Below the pieces are notes generated by a model that did not search any database, was not told where the DNA came from, and saw nothing but the letters and a program-made list of their open reading frames with translations. Made by a program: the position numbers and the translations under genes. A DNA stretch of 47,500 nt. Source: Chrysomallon squamiferum. Lineage: Eukaryota > Mollusca > Gastropoda > Neomphalida > Peltospiridae. The first letter of the stretch is position 1. Each line of letters opens with the position of its first letter. The DNA lies in assembly GCA_012295275.1 (NCBI GenBank), contig CM022665.1, positions 39,119,795-39,167,294 of the forward strand. The letters are read 5' to 3'. Below, in pieces: positions 34,901-47,500 of the stretch.

Positions 34901-37900
34901 GGTTTTGTGTAAGCTGGATAAATAGTCTGGTATCCATAATAACAAAATGTTGGTTTATTTTTTCAGTTAAAAGGTCTACTAAAAGATGCATTTGATGATC
35001 TTATAGACGACGATTTACTATCAGTAACTTCTGAAGATTCAGCCAACATCAGTGGATGCTCAGACAGGTTTGCAATATTTTACTATTTAAACATTTTTAC
35101 CCATTTTCTTTTAAATTTTTGCAACTTCTGTATTATCAGTAAAGAATGTTTTACAAGAGAATTAGTTAATGAAAGTAAATGCCATGTTTCATTTCAGTTA
35201 TGTAATCACATACTTTGTAATTATAAAAAAGGTATTAACTTAGAAATGTAGATATGTGATGTGTAAGTTTAATATTTAATAACCAAAACAGAAACTAATA
35301 CCATTTTCAGCTGCAAAATATTCTGCTCAGTAGTTGAAGAAAATTTTCAAACACACTGACACAGCTAATTTTAACAAAATAACAATATAAATATTAATAA
35401 CTAAAATAAAGCATACATTTTATTTTTACAGTATATTGGTGTTTTTAAATTTTATTTTGTTTTTAAAGTTACATGCTCAATTATGTTTCAAATGTGTTAA
35501 TTTCATTTTATTTTTAAAAAAACAAACACAAAAACTCTTTGGTTATAAACTTATTACAGAATTATATTTGTTACTATTACAGCTTTTAAAAACATTTAAT
35601 CAATTTTATTTTTAAATCTTTCAGTAAAACCCCTGTTAAAAGTCACAGTGGTTTACCTGTTCTTCCATCCAGAGATCAGATTACCCGGGAACTCAATGCA
35701 GTGGCAAATGGCATACAACAGACAACATTTGGCAATGCCTATAATGTTGATAATCAGACTGTACAGAACCAGCATCAAAATATGTACAATCCAGGCAATT
35801 ACATGGCCAATGCTGTAGACTCTGCTGAGCTTAACCAGGACAGACATGCTGAGGTGGTTAATCATTTCCATGGTAACCAACCATTGCCTGATTCTGAGGA
35901 GTTTCATTTAAGCAATGAACATATCCATCAACACAATCATCTCACTGATCAATGGCTTGGTAATAATGGAGCAGGCTATTTTCATAATCCTGAAGAACAT
36001 GCCAAGATGCATCACCCTCAGCTTCATCACTTCCATTACCATGACCCACAGTATGATGGTCAATACGACAAAAGGTATCAGAACAACAGACTTGTTGAAG
36101 GAAGGGAGAGAGAAGAGGCTGAAGGGGGTAATGATGCACTGTTTGTTGATACTCAGGGACAGACTCAGTGGAGTCACAGTCATCAGGTTGGGTATCAGCA
36201 GACCGATGAAGTGAAAGGAGATAATCCATACCCCGAACAGTACAGTGTTCCATACTCTCTTGACAACGATATAACATTCCAAGAAGTGAAGGCCTTTCTG
36301 TACAGTCAGTCCAGGCACATCATACACAGGGTTTCAGTGAAACTGCAGGCTTCCAGAGACAAATAAATCCAGATTCTTTCCCTACAGACTATTCCAACAG
36401 AACAAATCTTCCACCTAGTCATGTGTCCATGCCGTCTTCTCATTTTGTTACTGCAGAACCCAGAACTGAAATGGCAGATCCAACTGCTCCTCAGTCTGAA
36501 TTCCAAGATAATTATAAAGTTCTGTACAAACATACAAAGAGTGACATAGATGAAACAAATAATAAATTTGAATCAGAAACATTAAATAGACAACAGAGAA
36601 AGGAAGATCTTCAGAACGAGTTTGTTTCACAAGGTTTGTGCTTTTATTTCAGAATAGTAAAGTAAAGATAACAAAATTTATGTACAGATAATATCTCTTG
36701 TTGATTTTCTTTAGATTGTCCATTATTGTTCCAGCCACATTTGTTAATAATTATTAAATAAAACTATATATATTTTGACCATAAAAGAAATTGACTTTTA
36801 TTATTTGAAAATAATTTATTTATTACTATATTTCTACATAAATCTGGAAAACTGATTTAGAATCATTTTAAATATCAATAGTAATATAGTTTATTCTTAT
36901 TATTTATTATAGATCTGTATCTATTTAACTTATTTATTGAAAACTCATGTTGAAATTTCTTTAAAAATATTAATAATAAAGTATAAAAAATATACTCAGC
37001 AGACTGAGATAATTTGTTTTTGATGTAGAGGGTAAAGAAAGTGGCCAGCTTGCACAGTTGCAGATTTTATACAAGGCTCGAGGTCGCAAGTTGGAAGAAT
37101 TGAGTAACCAGTTAGACATTTTCAAACAGGAACATGGAAGAGAACTGAGAATTCTGAAACATCAACTTTCAATGGCTCAAGGTAAAATATGATGTATATG
37201 TCTGATGTTATGTATCATTTTTTTCATTTCTCTCTAATTATATGTAGATTATTACTGAATAAAATTTCTTAACAGTGTATTTCAGTTGATTAAAATATGT
37301 GAACAGTATTTTTTTTTTAAAATGTATATTAATTCACATAATTTTTTTGGTAATTTTGTTCCCCCAATCCTCATCTACATACTTATTAAATCTGAATTAA
37401 AAATAAAATGTTCTGAATGTATGAAAAGATAAAACAGTCCTGATATTTACATTTGTCCTAATAAAAATAAAATAACAATTACAATTATCACACAGTACTG
37501 AGATATGTATCATTTTAAAGGTAGTTTTTTAATTTTTATTTATTTTTAATTATTTAAATGAATAAATGTATTTAAAATGCCAAAAACAACAAAAACAAAC
37601 CAACAAAGGGAAACAAATCTTGCAAAAGCATCTTTTTTCTACCAAACAAGTATATTCTTCTTTTCTTTTGGTTTAGCTGACAAAGAAGGAATTGAAACAA
37701 GTTACAAACAGTGTCAACAGTTGTTACAGGAATCTAAAGATGAAAACTCTACACTTACTGGAAAACTGAGGGCTGCTGAAGCTCAGATTACCAGTCTGAA
37801 AGAAGTGAAGGAAGATGTAATTATTACAGGATTTTTTAATGACAAAAATAATAAATAAAAATAAGTAACATTTTAAATAATTCCTGCAACATTGTTTCAA

Positions 37901-37926
37901 ACAGAAATTTGCCTTTCTGTATTAGA

Positions 37927-37967
<41 letters not shown>

Positions 37968-40900
37968 TGTCTGTCTGTTACTATAAAAATATGTTTTTAA
38001 TTTTTAATTTTAATTTTTTTTTCCCCTAATACAAACCTTAAAACTGGGCAGGATTCATTTTCCATTACTATCTAGATCATCTGGTAAATATTACTATTAA
38101 CCATCAATAAATTATTTTTATTTCTCTAGCCTAAGTAATGATTGACATGATTAATCTTCTAATATTTCTTATGACAGCTGGGCATCCAAAACTGATTTCT
38201 TAGGCTGATACACATAAAGCTTGTTTTAATTTTAAAATAAATATTGTTATAGTATAGACACACACACACACAAACACTCACTCCTACCTTCTTGCTCGAA
38301 ATCGGTAATACAGTATTCCCTCGCTATTCGCGGGGGTTACGTTCTTTACCCCCACGAATAGCAAAAACCATGTATTGGATGCAGTTTTAAAACGTCTATT
38401 TTGATTTATACGTCTGAAGAAACATTTCTAAAGACACTCTTACTCATTAATACAGTAATAATGTAGTAATATTGCATGCAGTTATGTATTTCACTAATGT
38501 AGTAATTAATGTAAACATTTTAATTTTGTACAAACAATTTTTAATTCATTCATTTTTTCTTTTACTTTCATTTTCTATCTATAAACATATGTATTAGAAT
38601 TGACAGAAAGTGGAACAAATTTAAAGGCAAACAGACAGATAAATACAGTACGCACAGTTCAGGTAATAATAATACAATTCAGTAATAATATGCAGTCAGC
38701 CAATAGCAGCCCAGCCATTGTTCGATGAAGACGTCAATCGATAAAAACTACAATTGAAAATACAGACATTTAAAAGTCTCTATGACCTACAAAACCCGGT
38801 TTACAAAGCATTTGTTTTTATGACGTTATGACGCTAGCCTGGTATACCAGCATACAATGCGATAGGGTTAAGAGCCTAACCCGCGAATATGTGGGGTATA
38901 CTGTAAATATTTTATTTAGTCTCTGAAGAAAATTCAAGTTATCTTGCAGATTCATTATTTAGTTATTTATTTATTCATTTATTCATTCATTTTTTCTTTC
39001 TTTCATTCTTTATTTATTTTTTCAGTTAGTGAAACAGATCCAAAGCACAGAAAGTACAATTGAAAGTTTAACTGAACAAGTAGCTGAACTCAGTCAGTCA
39101 GACACTTTATCCCGAGCTAGAAATGACCATGATGCTGTAGTGGCATCGTTGCAACAACGGCACGAACGAGAAGTGCTTACACTGAAAGAACATCTGGACA
39201 GTGCTAATAATAAGATATCAGAACTGGTTGGTTTAGCAAAAAATAATAATGATTATAAAATAAAATAGTGTTTTGTATCAGAAAAGAATTTCTGAATGCA
39301 TTTTTTTAAAGTTCATCTAAAAAATTATATCAAAGAACAAGTAGGTAGATTCATATGTAAAATGAAAAATGATCAGTTATCACTGTAGTGCAAATTAATT
39401 AAATTTGTTAATGGTTAACATCTTGAAATAAAAAAATCTTTTTTAACCTTTCTTTTTTTTAATTTAAATTCCGTTTTCATCCAGATTATTTTTGGCTCCA
39501 TACATTTATAATCTGAATTTCTGTACTTACATTTAAAACAATACTTTGATATATTTATGCTCATATTAATATTATCAGATTTTGTATTATCAATTATTGT
39601 AAAGGAAAATGAAATATAATAATATTTTTAGAATAAACAGGATAATTTGTCTTGCCTTTGCAAAAGCAAGCACAGTTCCTTAACCGGCTTAATAGGTAAA
39701 TATTAATTAACAGTATACTTTATATATGATGTTTGTTTAAGTCCTTATCTTTATTTATTTATTTATTATTATTATTTTTTTTTGTTAAAGGAAAATACAA
39801 CATCCTCACTGAAAAGGCAGTTAGCTGAACAAACACACTTATTGGAGCAGGCTCAGATATCACGAGCTGAAAATATCAACAGGCTGACAAAGAGTTTGGA
39901 AGAAAGTCAGCGACAGTGTCAAGCCTTGCTAGAATCTGGTACAGTACAGCTTATATTTAATTCAGTAAAATACTTAATCTCAAGATGTTACACTTCATTT
40001 TCTGAAATTTAACTGTTAAATATGGATCACATGTAATTAATGTTTTGCTTGAATAAACATTTGAATACCAGTATTTGTGTTTAAATATTTGTAGGTGGAA
40101 TTCACTGAATTTTTGTACTGTTTATTTCACTACAGTTAAAGATAAATGGGCTTTTTATGAAAAGAAGGAACTTATTTTATTTATTTTTTTCCCTCTTTTA
40201 TACATCTATTTCAAGTGAAATTTTTTTTTAAAAGTTTAATTATATTTTAGATTTCCAATATATTTGAATATAGTGAAAATAAGATGATCCCACAGTTTAA
40301 TAATTTTTATTAAAGAATTTGTCTTAGGTATTACTTTAATTATTAAATTTGTTTTATAAATTTATTTAAATTTTTTATTTACATATTTATTTTTTTATTT
40401 TTTATTTTTTAATAATAATGAATACTTATTTCTAACTGAACATTTTTATTTAGCATCTTCCCAAGAACTTAGTCAGATCAAAGCTCAGCTTAGTCAAGCA
40501 TCAGCCTCAAAAAGAATATCTGATGAAATGTGCAAGTCATTACAGGTAAATCTTACTAGTAGTACCCTGTATTATATTGTTTTATGCTTGTGTTCACACT
40601 GAGGTTTTTTTTGTTAATTTCTTTCTTTCTTTCTTTCTTTATTTATAATGATTGTCTGGTTTCAGTTCATTAGTTTTGTGGTTGTCTTTTATTTAAGTTT
40701 TAGTAAATAATTTTCATTCTGACTTTTTTTTAATTTAATGTTATTTATTTTATTATTATTATTATTATTATTTTAAAATCTTTTATTTTATTTTACATTT
40801 TATTTAAAACCTTTATATTTCACTTCATAATTGGTATTTCAATTTTGCTTACTTGCTTACCTAATTTGCAGCATCAGACTCATAGCTATAAAAGAAAATC

Positions 40901-41301
40901 ATATAATGGTTTGTTTTGCATTGCATATGTTAAATTTATAAGTTAACAATATCTTTTCATCTCAGAGTGAAATCCACGAACTCAAGGAACAGCTAAGTAT
41001 GTATGAGTCAGCTTCAAGTCTGGGTGTGTTTTCTCGAGGACAGTCCATGGGAACAAATGATGACTCCATGCTGGATTTGGGCATCAAGAAAACCTTAGAC
41101 TTCAGCACACCAGACTCAAATTCAAGGTTAGTTTTCTTTAAACATAATTTTAAATAAATTATTTGAATATTAAATTTGTTTACAAATAAATGTTTTGGTC
41201 TGAATGTTCACAGAATACAGTAAAGAATTTTGTCTGAAAGTGCCACTTGCAAGAAATGTCAGTTTTGTTGTGAAAATGAAAATATATATATATTTTTTCT
41301 T

Positions 41302-41366
<65 letters not shown>

Positions 41367-44300
41367 CAAGAAATGTCAGTTTCGTTGTAAAATTGAAAAA
41401 AATATTTTATTTTATTTTTTGCTTGAAAGGGCTAGTTTTTAAGTTTCTTCAGTTTTTAGATTTAAAAGTATCTAATATTTTAAATTTTTTTTTTTTTATT
41501 AAAGAGTTTATATCAAAAGTTATGGATTATTACAGTCATGTGGATTATAACATCATAATCTATATTTCACAGTATTCAAAATATTTTTGTACAGATTTGG
41601 TAGACCAAATGGTTCTGGAGAAATAACATCAAGGTTGAAAAATGAACTAGAAAGATGTGTAACCAGTAACAGTCAGAAGAGGGCTCTGATCAGCAAGTTG
41701 AAGGAAGAATTACGTGCTGCCAAGGAAGAGATTGGAACATTAAAAGAAAGATGTGAGCGAGCTGAGAAAAATGCTGAAGAATTTCAGGTAAATAGTAAAT
41801 AAATTAAATTTGGCGATTAGTAAATCAGGGACAGAAAATTTAAATATTAAAATATCATTAGGTATTAATTAGTGTTAGTTTAGGAACAGAAGTTCACTTC
41901 AAAGTGTTTTGCACACATAAATATTACTGGTAATTAATTAATTTTCTTTTATTATTGTTATTATTTTTATTATTTAAGTCAAATAATAAATTGTTGAAAA
42001 ATTTAAAATTATGACATAAATTTTCAGTGACAATAATTTGAATTTTTGTTTTGTTTTGTTTTTATTTTAGAAAAGATTGAAAGAGTTTGAAGACTTAATG
42101 CAGCCAGGAAATAAAATGAGTGCCATGGAGGCCAGAATGAACAAAGAAATTGATAATCTGAAGAAAGAAAGAACCATTTTACTGGAAGATATTGAGGTAA
42201 GAAAGAAGCTTACTATCATCATTAGTCAAGCACTTACTTAAAAGGTTTGGTTTTCTTTGATTTTTATTTAGGTATTATTAATATTTCTTCTGTCTATTCA
42301 ATAAAAAAAAAAAAACTTTAAAAAAAAACTGTTTCTTGTTATTTAGGAATTAAGAAAGAGACTAGGAGAAGCAGCAAAGAATGAGGAAACACTGTCAGAA
42401 ATAAACCAAGAATTAAACAAAAGAATGTCAGATATGGTCAAAGAATATGACACTGACAAGAGAGAAGCACTGGAAAGGTTAGATTTTTTTTATTATTTAT
42501 TTATTTATTTACTTATTCATTTTCTGTTGGTTGGTTAAACTTGTTCTTTCTCAGGTTCAGTGAAATTTTTGCCATCTTTACTGGACCACATTCTTAATGT
42601 TCACTAAAAATTAAAATGGTTTTAGAAATAATGATGTCTAATTTTTAGTAAATTTTATTTAAAAAAAAAAAAAAGAAGAAAAATATATTAATATTGCTTA
42701 AGTTTCATAACAGGATAATGTATTCTCATTTTATTTGATTGAAATCTAAAACAGAAAAGTTCTTCTGAAATTATATATTTTAATCTGATATTTTTTATAT
42801 GTTATCTTAACAGATGTCAGAGAGCAAGTGATCAGGTTCATGAAATCACAAAACAGAAACTTAGACAAGAACTTATTTCTGAATTTAGCATTGAGAGAGC
42901 TCAGATAGTAACCAGATATGAATCAGAAATAGGACAGCTGAGGTAAATCTTACATTAAATTTCTGATTTACCCTTTTAAATGTACTTCATCATCTAGATC
43001 GTGTCATTCTCATTATTTTGTTCTAAAAACTATTTTTGTAGTGAAATAGAAGGGACATTATCACTTTCCAAAGAATTATAATATTTTTATCTATTCCAAA
43101 TGAATGATTTTACCCACTTTGGCTTCATATATCAATATAAATATATTTTGCAGAGTTATGACATAAGCTTTGTCTCAGACAATCTTGCTTCTGAATGGGC
43201 CCTTAAAAATGAAGATTTCTTCAAAATAGCAGTTGTGTACAAACAGAACCAAAAAGTTAAATCATAAAAAATTCTTAACTTTGGAAGTATTTAACTGACA
43301 ACTTTGAATTTTTTATCATTGAAATCAGGATCTACAGTTACAGTTATGAGTCAACTTTTATTTCCCAGACAGAAAATCACTTTTGAGTACCTACATATAC
43401 TAAAAAAATAGTTAAAAATTTGTTTATTACACATACTGTACAAATAAGTTTATCACTTTACTACAGAAACAAATTAAGGGACTTGTATGACGCATATAAC
43501 ATAAAAATTTTGTCTACCAAATGAAGTACAATTTTATCATGTAAGCAATAAATACATGTATATCAATCATGTAAGTATGTACTTTTTTTTAAATTTCAGG
43601 AGTGAATTGAGTTCAGCTCAGCAAGAGATTGATGAGGTTAAAGAACTATATTTGAAGTCATGTGCTGAAAATAATGCTCTGAGTGAAAAAATTAAGAACG
43701 AGATGGAAGAAAAACATAAAGAGGAATTAGAAAAGGTAAATTGTTGAATCTTCCTCTTTTATTTTTCATTTTTCATTTTGATTTTTAATTTTTTTTCATT
43801 TTTTTTTTTCATTTTTATAATTAATTGAAATGACACTTGAAAAATTTGTATTTAAAGAAGAAAATAATGATAAATAGTGCAAAAATATGATATGGTTGAG
43901 ATTTTAATAGATATTTTTATAGATACAGAGATTGATTTTCGTAAATGAAAAATTTATATATTTTATTCAGAACATGTTAAAATATGAGTTAACCTACTGT
44001 AGGTGCTTACGTATAGGCAACATGTAAATACATTTTCTGATACTGTGTGGTTATTGTGCTGGAAAAATGGTTCTTATTTAACTGCTCCAAGTTTCCTGAA
44101 TTTTTTCATAAAACCCTTCCACAAAAACAAATTTAAAAAAACAAAACAAACAAAAAACCAATTATTTCTGACAGATTATCATAAATAGGCCTATGACCTG
44201 GAAAGTGGATTTTAGACTATTTAAAATAGTAGGTTTTATTGACTTCTAAATGATTTGAAACAGCATAAATAAAAAACTATATGGTATATGTTGTAGATTA

Positions 44301-47300
44301 AAAAAGAACTGATGTCTGAGAAAGAAGAAGTGAAAACAACATCAAGTGAAATCACTGAAAAACTGAAAGCTCAAATTAAAGAAGAAATGTCAGAAGAGTA
44401 TGAAGGAAAAATTGAAGAAAGAGATTGATTCCAAGGTATACAGTTTATTACTTAGTCAATAAGTGAGGGGAAAAAAAGAAGAAATTTAATATAAATTATT
44501 TTATTAAATCAGTAATATTCACAAACATTATATAATATATTCTGTAAGACAGTAACATTTTAGTTTGAAAACATAATACAGATTTCTACTCAATGCAAAG
44601 TAAAATATCCATAGATTACTTTAAAATCTGTTTTTGTTTGTTCTTAAGTAAATAGTTTTTACAGTGTAACTTCAAAATAAAGACCAATACTGATAACTTA
44701 ATTGAAAACATTCCATTTGAAGATTGCAAGTTTAAAGCTTGAATGGATGGAAGAAATGAAACAAAGTAAAGATTCTGAAATTGAAGTTGCTGTAGCTGCT
44801 GCTAAAAATGAGTGGACTTTGAAAAAAGAAGCAGAATTTGAATCTGAAGTGGAGAAAAAAATTGAGGAAGGTATGTATTTCATTCATAATTAAAAGCCAA
44901 AGAAATGCTGTTTTGGACAGTCCAGAAATTATATTATATACAGTATTTCCCTTGTGACAAGTTATTTAGAATTTGTGTTCTATATATGCAGACAGACCAA
45001 TATATACATTTTAATTTGAGCCTTTCATATACAGTTAACCTTAAATATTTTAGTAAAATGTAAAAAGATAATTATGCTTTATTTTATCAAAATATTTGCA
45101 GAATTTTTGAATGAACACCAAATATATATAACTAAACAGAGTTAAAGCATTTAGTTTAATGAAATAATATTTTATTTCTGTTGTATCATTCATTTTTGTT
45201 TTACCAATAATTTCTATAATTGCCGAGAATAATATTCATAACAATTATTTGTAACTACAGTAAGTTTAGTTTAATATTACTCGCTGTTTAATTAATATTT
45301 GTTTCAATACATTTGCAGCTAAATCTAACTGGCAGCAAGAAGCAGAAAGACATATGGAAGAAGAGATAAAGAAAGCTGTTGATCAGGCCCAGTTAGAATG
45401 GGAAAAATTATCAGCAAGAGCTCAAAACATTGAAGAGGAAAAATCAAATATGAATGAAGAGCTGGTAGAAGAAAGAATAAAAGAAAGAGTGAAAGAAGAA
45501 TTGGAAAAATGTCTGGAAAAGGAGAAAATGAAATGGCAACTGGAAGCTGATATCAAACTGGAAAAAGAAATTCGCAACCAGATCAAGATGGAAAGGACTC
45601 GCTGGCAGTTGGAACAGGACCACCAGGTAGAGGTGGAGGTGGAGCTGGCTGTGAAAAAAGCCAAACAGAAATGGTCTGCTGCTGTGGAAGAAAGGACAAA
45701 AATATCTGAGGAGGACCATAAAGAAATTCTTGAAAAAGAAAAGCAGCGATGGCAGAGAGAGAGCAGCAGGTTGATGAAGGAAGAGGTTAGAAAAGCAGTT
45801 GAGAGTTCTGTGAAAGAAATGGAAAAAAGTTTTCTGGAAAGACAGAAAAAGACTGAGGCTCAGTTCATAGAGCAGCTGAAAGCTGAGAAGGAGAAACTGA
45901 CGGAGGAGGCTAAAAAAAAGCTTCAGGAAGAGATTAAGATTTCTGAGGAGGAGCAGATTGCTGCATCTGCTTTTGATCAGCAGGTGTCAAGAGAACAAAT
46001 GAATTTGAAGATTCAAACAGAGGTAGATATATTTTGAAAACCCAGATGATTGTGAGCAGTCATGAAAAAAATGTATTTTATATATATATATATATATATT
46101 TTTTTTAATTGTAAATTTGTTGCAGATTTGTACTGACTCATTTTAACCCAAATTTATAAGTATAGTGATTATTTTTCATTATTATCAGTAGTACAGGATA
46201 GCATTACAGTTTCTTTTTTTTTTTTTTTTTTTTTTTTAATTGTTTTGTTATTAATATTAATTTTATATTCAGAATTAAATATATTCATGGTTAACAATAG
46301 AAGCTTTAACAAATAATTTCACCATTATTATTAAACTTTTTATATATTTTTTTTATTTAATTATTAAACTTCTAGAAACACATTCTGCTGTCTGACAAAA
46401 TTAATTTCCTCTTTCTGTGTTCCTTCTAGTGACCAGAGATTTTTATTTCCTAATAATCATTAGTTAATTTTTATATTTCTCATGGATAATGAAGTGTCTT
46501 TTTGATGTACCAGCTTTAATTTGATTTGCAGTTTTGTTTTTGCATGGTAATTTTATTACATTTTTATTTTATTTTTTTATTATTTTATTTTTTTTTTTTT
46601 TTTTTTTTCAGGTTTCTAATGCTGTTGAAAATGCTAGATTAGAATGGCAAAAACTTTGTGATGTTACAAAATCACTGCTAGAGCAGGTATACACGCAAAG
46701 CCTTTATGTTTCCCATATTTGATTCATAAAAATTAATACTTAAATGACCTTTTGGGCATCTTTTAAAAAAAAAAGAATTAAGTGTTAGTTCTTGAGTAAA
46801 ATTTGTGTTAGTAGCAAAAATTTCTTCTTTTTTCTTTTCATAACAAGTCTATGTATGTGAAACAGTCTTTAACTGTATACAGTGCCTGTAAAATTAGAAA
46901 ATATATTATTCCAAAACAAGAATTAAAATTTAGTTCATTTAATTAGCTATATTTCTTTGCAACTTTGTTGATTTAGTTTCAGATACTAATGTTATTTTTT
47001 TGTTGTTTTTTTAAATCTTAATTCAAGAAAAAGATTATTTTTATATATTTGCTTACAAAACTTTTTAAATTATTTTTTCTTTCTTTCTTTTTTAAATATT
47101 AATTCAGGAACTAGAAAACATTAAAACTGAAAATAACAGACTGAAAACTGAGTTGCGTTCCAAAGAAGCTGACTGGATAGAAAAGCGAGATGGGTTGATT
47201 GCTCAAAAGGATGCTGAGAGACGACAGTGTGTTAAGGAAATACAGGACCAGTGTCAGCAAGATTACCAGAAGTTTATCAGTGATCATCATGACATGCTAA

Positions 47301-47344
47301 ACAAAGCACTGAAAGAGGCAAGGGACAAACATGCCCTGGAAAAG
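31913..47344 (+). CDS. CEP152: CEP152/Asterless centriole-duplication scaffold (5' part, 19 exons)
   Basis: Large coiled-coil centrosomal protein; known CEP152 recruits PLK4 and CPAP to start centriole assembly. Coding exons: 31,913-32,026; 34,967-35,067; 35,625-36,633; 37,029-37,181; 37,677-37,816; 39,026-39,226; 39,791-39,938; 40,454-40,545; 40,966-41,126; 41,595-41,787; 42,071-42,196; 42,347-42,477; 42,814-42,942; 43,600-43,735; 44,297-44,435; 44,723-44,870; 45,319-46,022; 46,612-46,686; 47,108-47,344, continuing past the window. About 1,379 codons are present. Diagnostic matches to vertebrate CEP152 are LTKSLEESQRQCQALLESG (exon 7), the ESLTEQVAELSQSDTLSRAR stretch (exon 6), LDLGIKK (exon 9) and QDYQKFISDHH (exon 19). 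Exon 2 encodes the acidic FDDLIDDDLLS segment typical of the PLK4-binding N-terminus. Exon 3 is Gln/His/Asn-rich and disordered; coiled coil begins in exon 4. The frame breaks once in exon 3 (-1 base) and once in exon 15 (+1 base). Confidence 0.93.
37928..37975. repeat. GT microsatellite in a CEP152 intron
   Basis: A GT run passing into CTGT repeats, between exons 5 and 6. Confidence 0.9.
38311..38903. mobile_element. Tigger-type MITE in a CEP152 intron, TA-flanked
   Basis: The left end CAGTATTCCCTCGCTATTCG and the right end (reversed) CAGTATACCCCACATATTCG form an imperfect terminal inverted repeat of about 30 bp that continues through CGGG. TA lies at both junctions (38,309-38,310 and 38,904-38,905). 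The ends resemble Tigger termini (CAGTRTTCCCTCGC type). It is 593 bp, with no transposase frame. Confidence 0.85.
41302..41364. repeat. CT microsatellite in a CEP152 intron, between two ~30-bp direct repeats
   Basis: A CT run of about 30 repeats. The segment GCAAGAAATGTCAGTTTTGT at 41,250-41,269 recurs with one change just after the run (about 41,366-41,385). The microsatellite thus sits between the halves of a short tandem duplication. Confidence 0.85.
44744..45752 (+). other. CEP152: CEP152 tryptophan-spaced 23-residue coiled-coil repeats
   Basis: In the spliced frame, TGG codons fall at 44,744, 44,813, 45,330, 45,399, 45,534, 45,603, 45,672 and 45,750. Coding distances are 23, 23, 23, 45, 23, 23 and 26 codons. 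The Trp usually follows a Lys/Arg/Glu-rich AK-x2-x motif and precedes a Glu-rich stretch of alternating hydrophobics. The spacing crosses an exon junction unchanged, so it is a property of the protein. Confidence 0.8.
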
Positions 47345-47500
47345 GTATGAAGAGGGTCTCAGTGAAAATAGGTCAGAAAAAGAGTGAACAAATATTTGTT
47401 TAACCTCTTGAGTATTTAGCTGTTCAAGCATGTTCATTTCAGTGAAAGACCTTTTGAATATCTTACAAAAAAAAATTAAAAATTAAAAATTAATAATAGA

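Noticed and set aside
35653-36327. Minus-strand open frames opposite CEP152 exon 3
   Set aside because: Shadows of a long, compositionally biased exon whose plus-strand splice phases fit CEP152.
45422-45719. Minus-strand Ser/Phe-rich frames opposite CEP152 exon 17
   Set aside because: Antisense of a Glu/Lys-rich coiled coil gives open Ser/Phe frames by composition.
1-47500. tRNA or rRNA genes
   Set aside because: No cloverleaf with A/B box signatures or rRNA-like conserved stretch was noticed by eye; a covariance search was not possible here.

Overview
The window is animal nuclear DNA. It is AT-rich, with small coding exons separated by long low-complexity introns, canonical GT-AG splice sites, many simple repeats and several non-autonomous DNA transposons. 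Two short pieces (about 12,005-12,105 and 14,722-14,800) resemble a dispersed repeat that I associate with mollusc genomes. A mollusc or other lophotrochozoan is therefore my best guess, from recall only.

Layout. (1) 1-7,300: an intronless C2H2 zinc-finger ORF (730-2,658). Its 3' end has been duplicated in tandem: a decayed copy of the coding tail lies at about 3,340-3,630, and the downstream non-coding block is then repeated three more times with a ~668-bp period. (2) 7,577-8,781: five tandem copies of a 123-124-bp GC-richer unit and one inverted copy, probably the ends of a fold-back transposon. (3) 9,920-11,430: a GC box, TATA box and initiator, followed by a broken superfamily 3 helicase of parvovirus-like type, read as an endogenous viral element. 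(4) 11,550-12,350: coding-like debris of unknown origin, interrupted by the SINE-like fragment. (5) 17,758-14,986, minus strand: a four-exon gene for a secreted, very acidic protein with a 42-bp (14-residue) repeat. Its splice phases agree across all introns, but one extra base breaks the frame. (6) 18,500-23,300: intergenic DNA with a hAT MITE that has a perfect 8-bp target duplication, and a Tigger-like MITE. (7) 28,123-23,344, minus strand: the complete eight-exon gene for the small GTPase RABL3 (224 codons). (8) 31,891 to the window end, plus strand: the first 19 coding exons of CEP152/Asterless, the centriole-duplication scaffold, cut off by the window edge.

RABL3 and CEP152 lie head to head, with an E2F-like site and two inverted CCAAT boxes between them at about 28,748-28,771. 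Nothing in the window links the genes into one pathway.

Two things most deserve a second look. One is the secreted acidic repeat protein, which I cannot place in a family. The other is a tryptophan spaced exactly 23 codons apart through the CEP152 coiled coil. Three otherwise coherent exons each carry or imply a one-base frame break (about 15,907, 36,264-36,363 and 44,418). That pattern fits residual assembly indels better than three independent gene losses.
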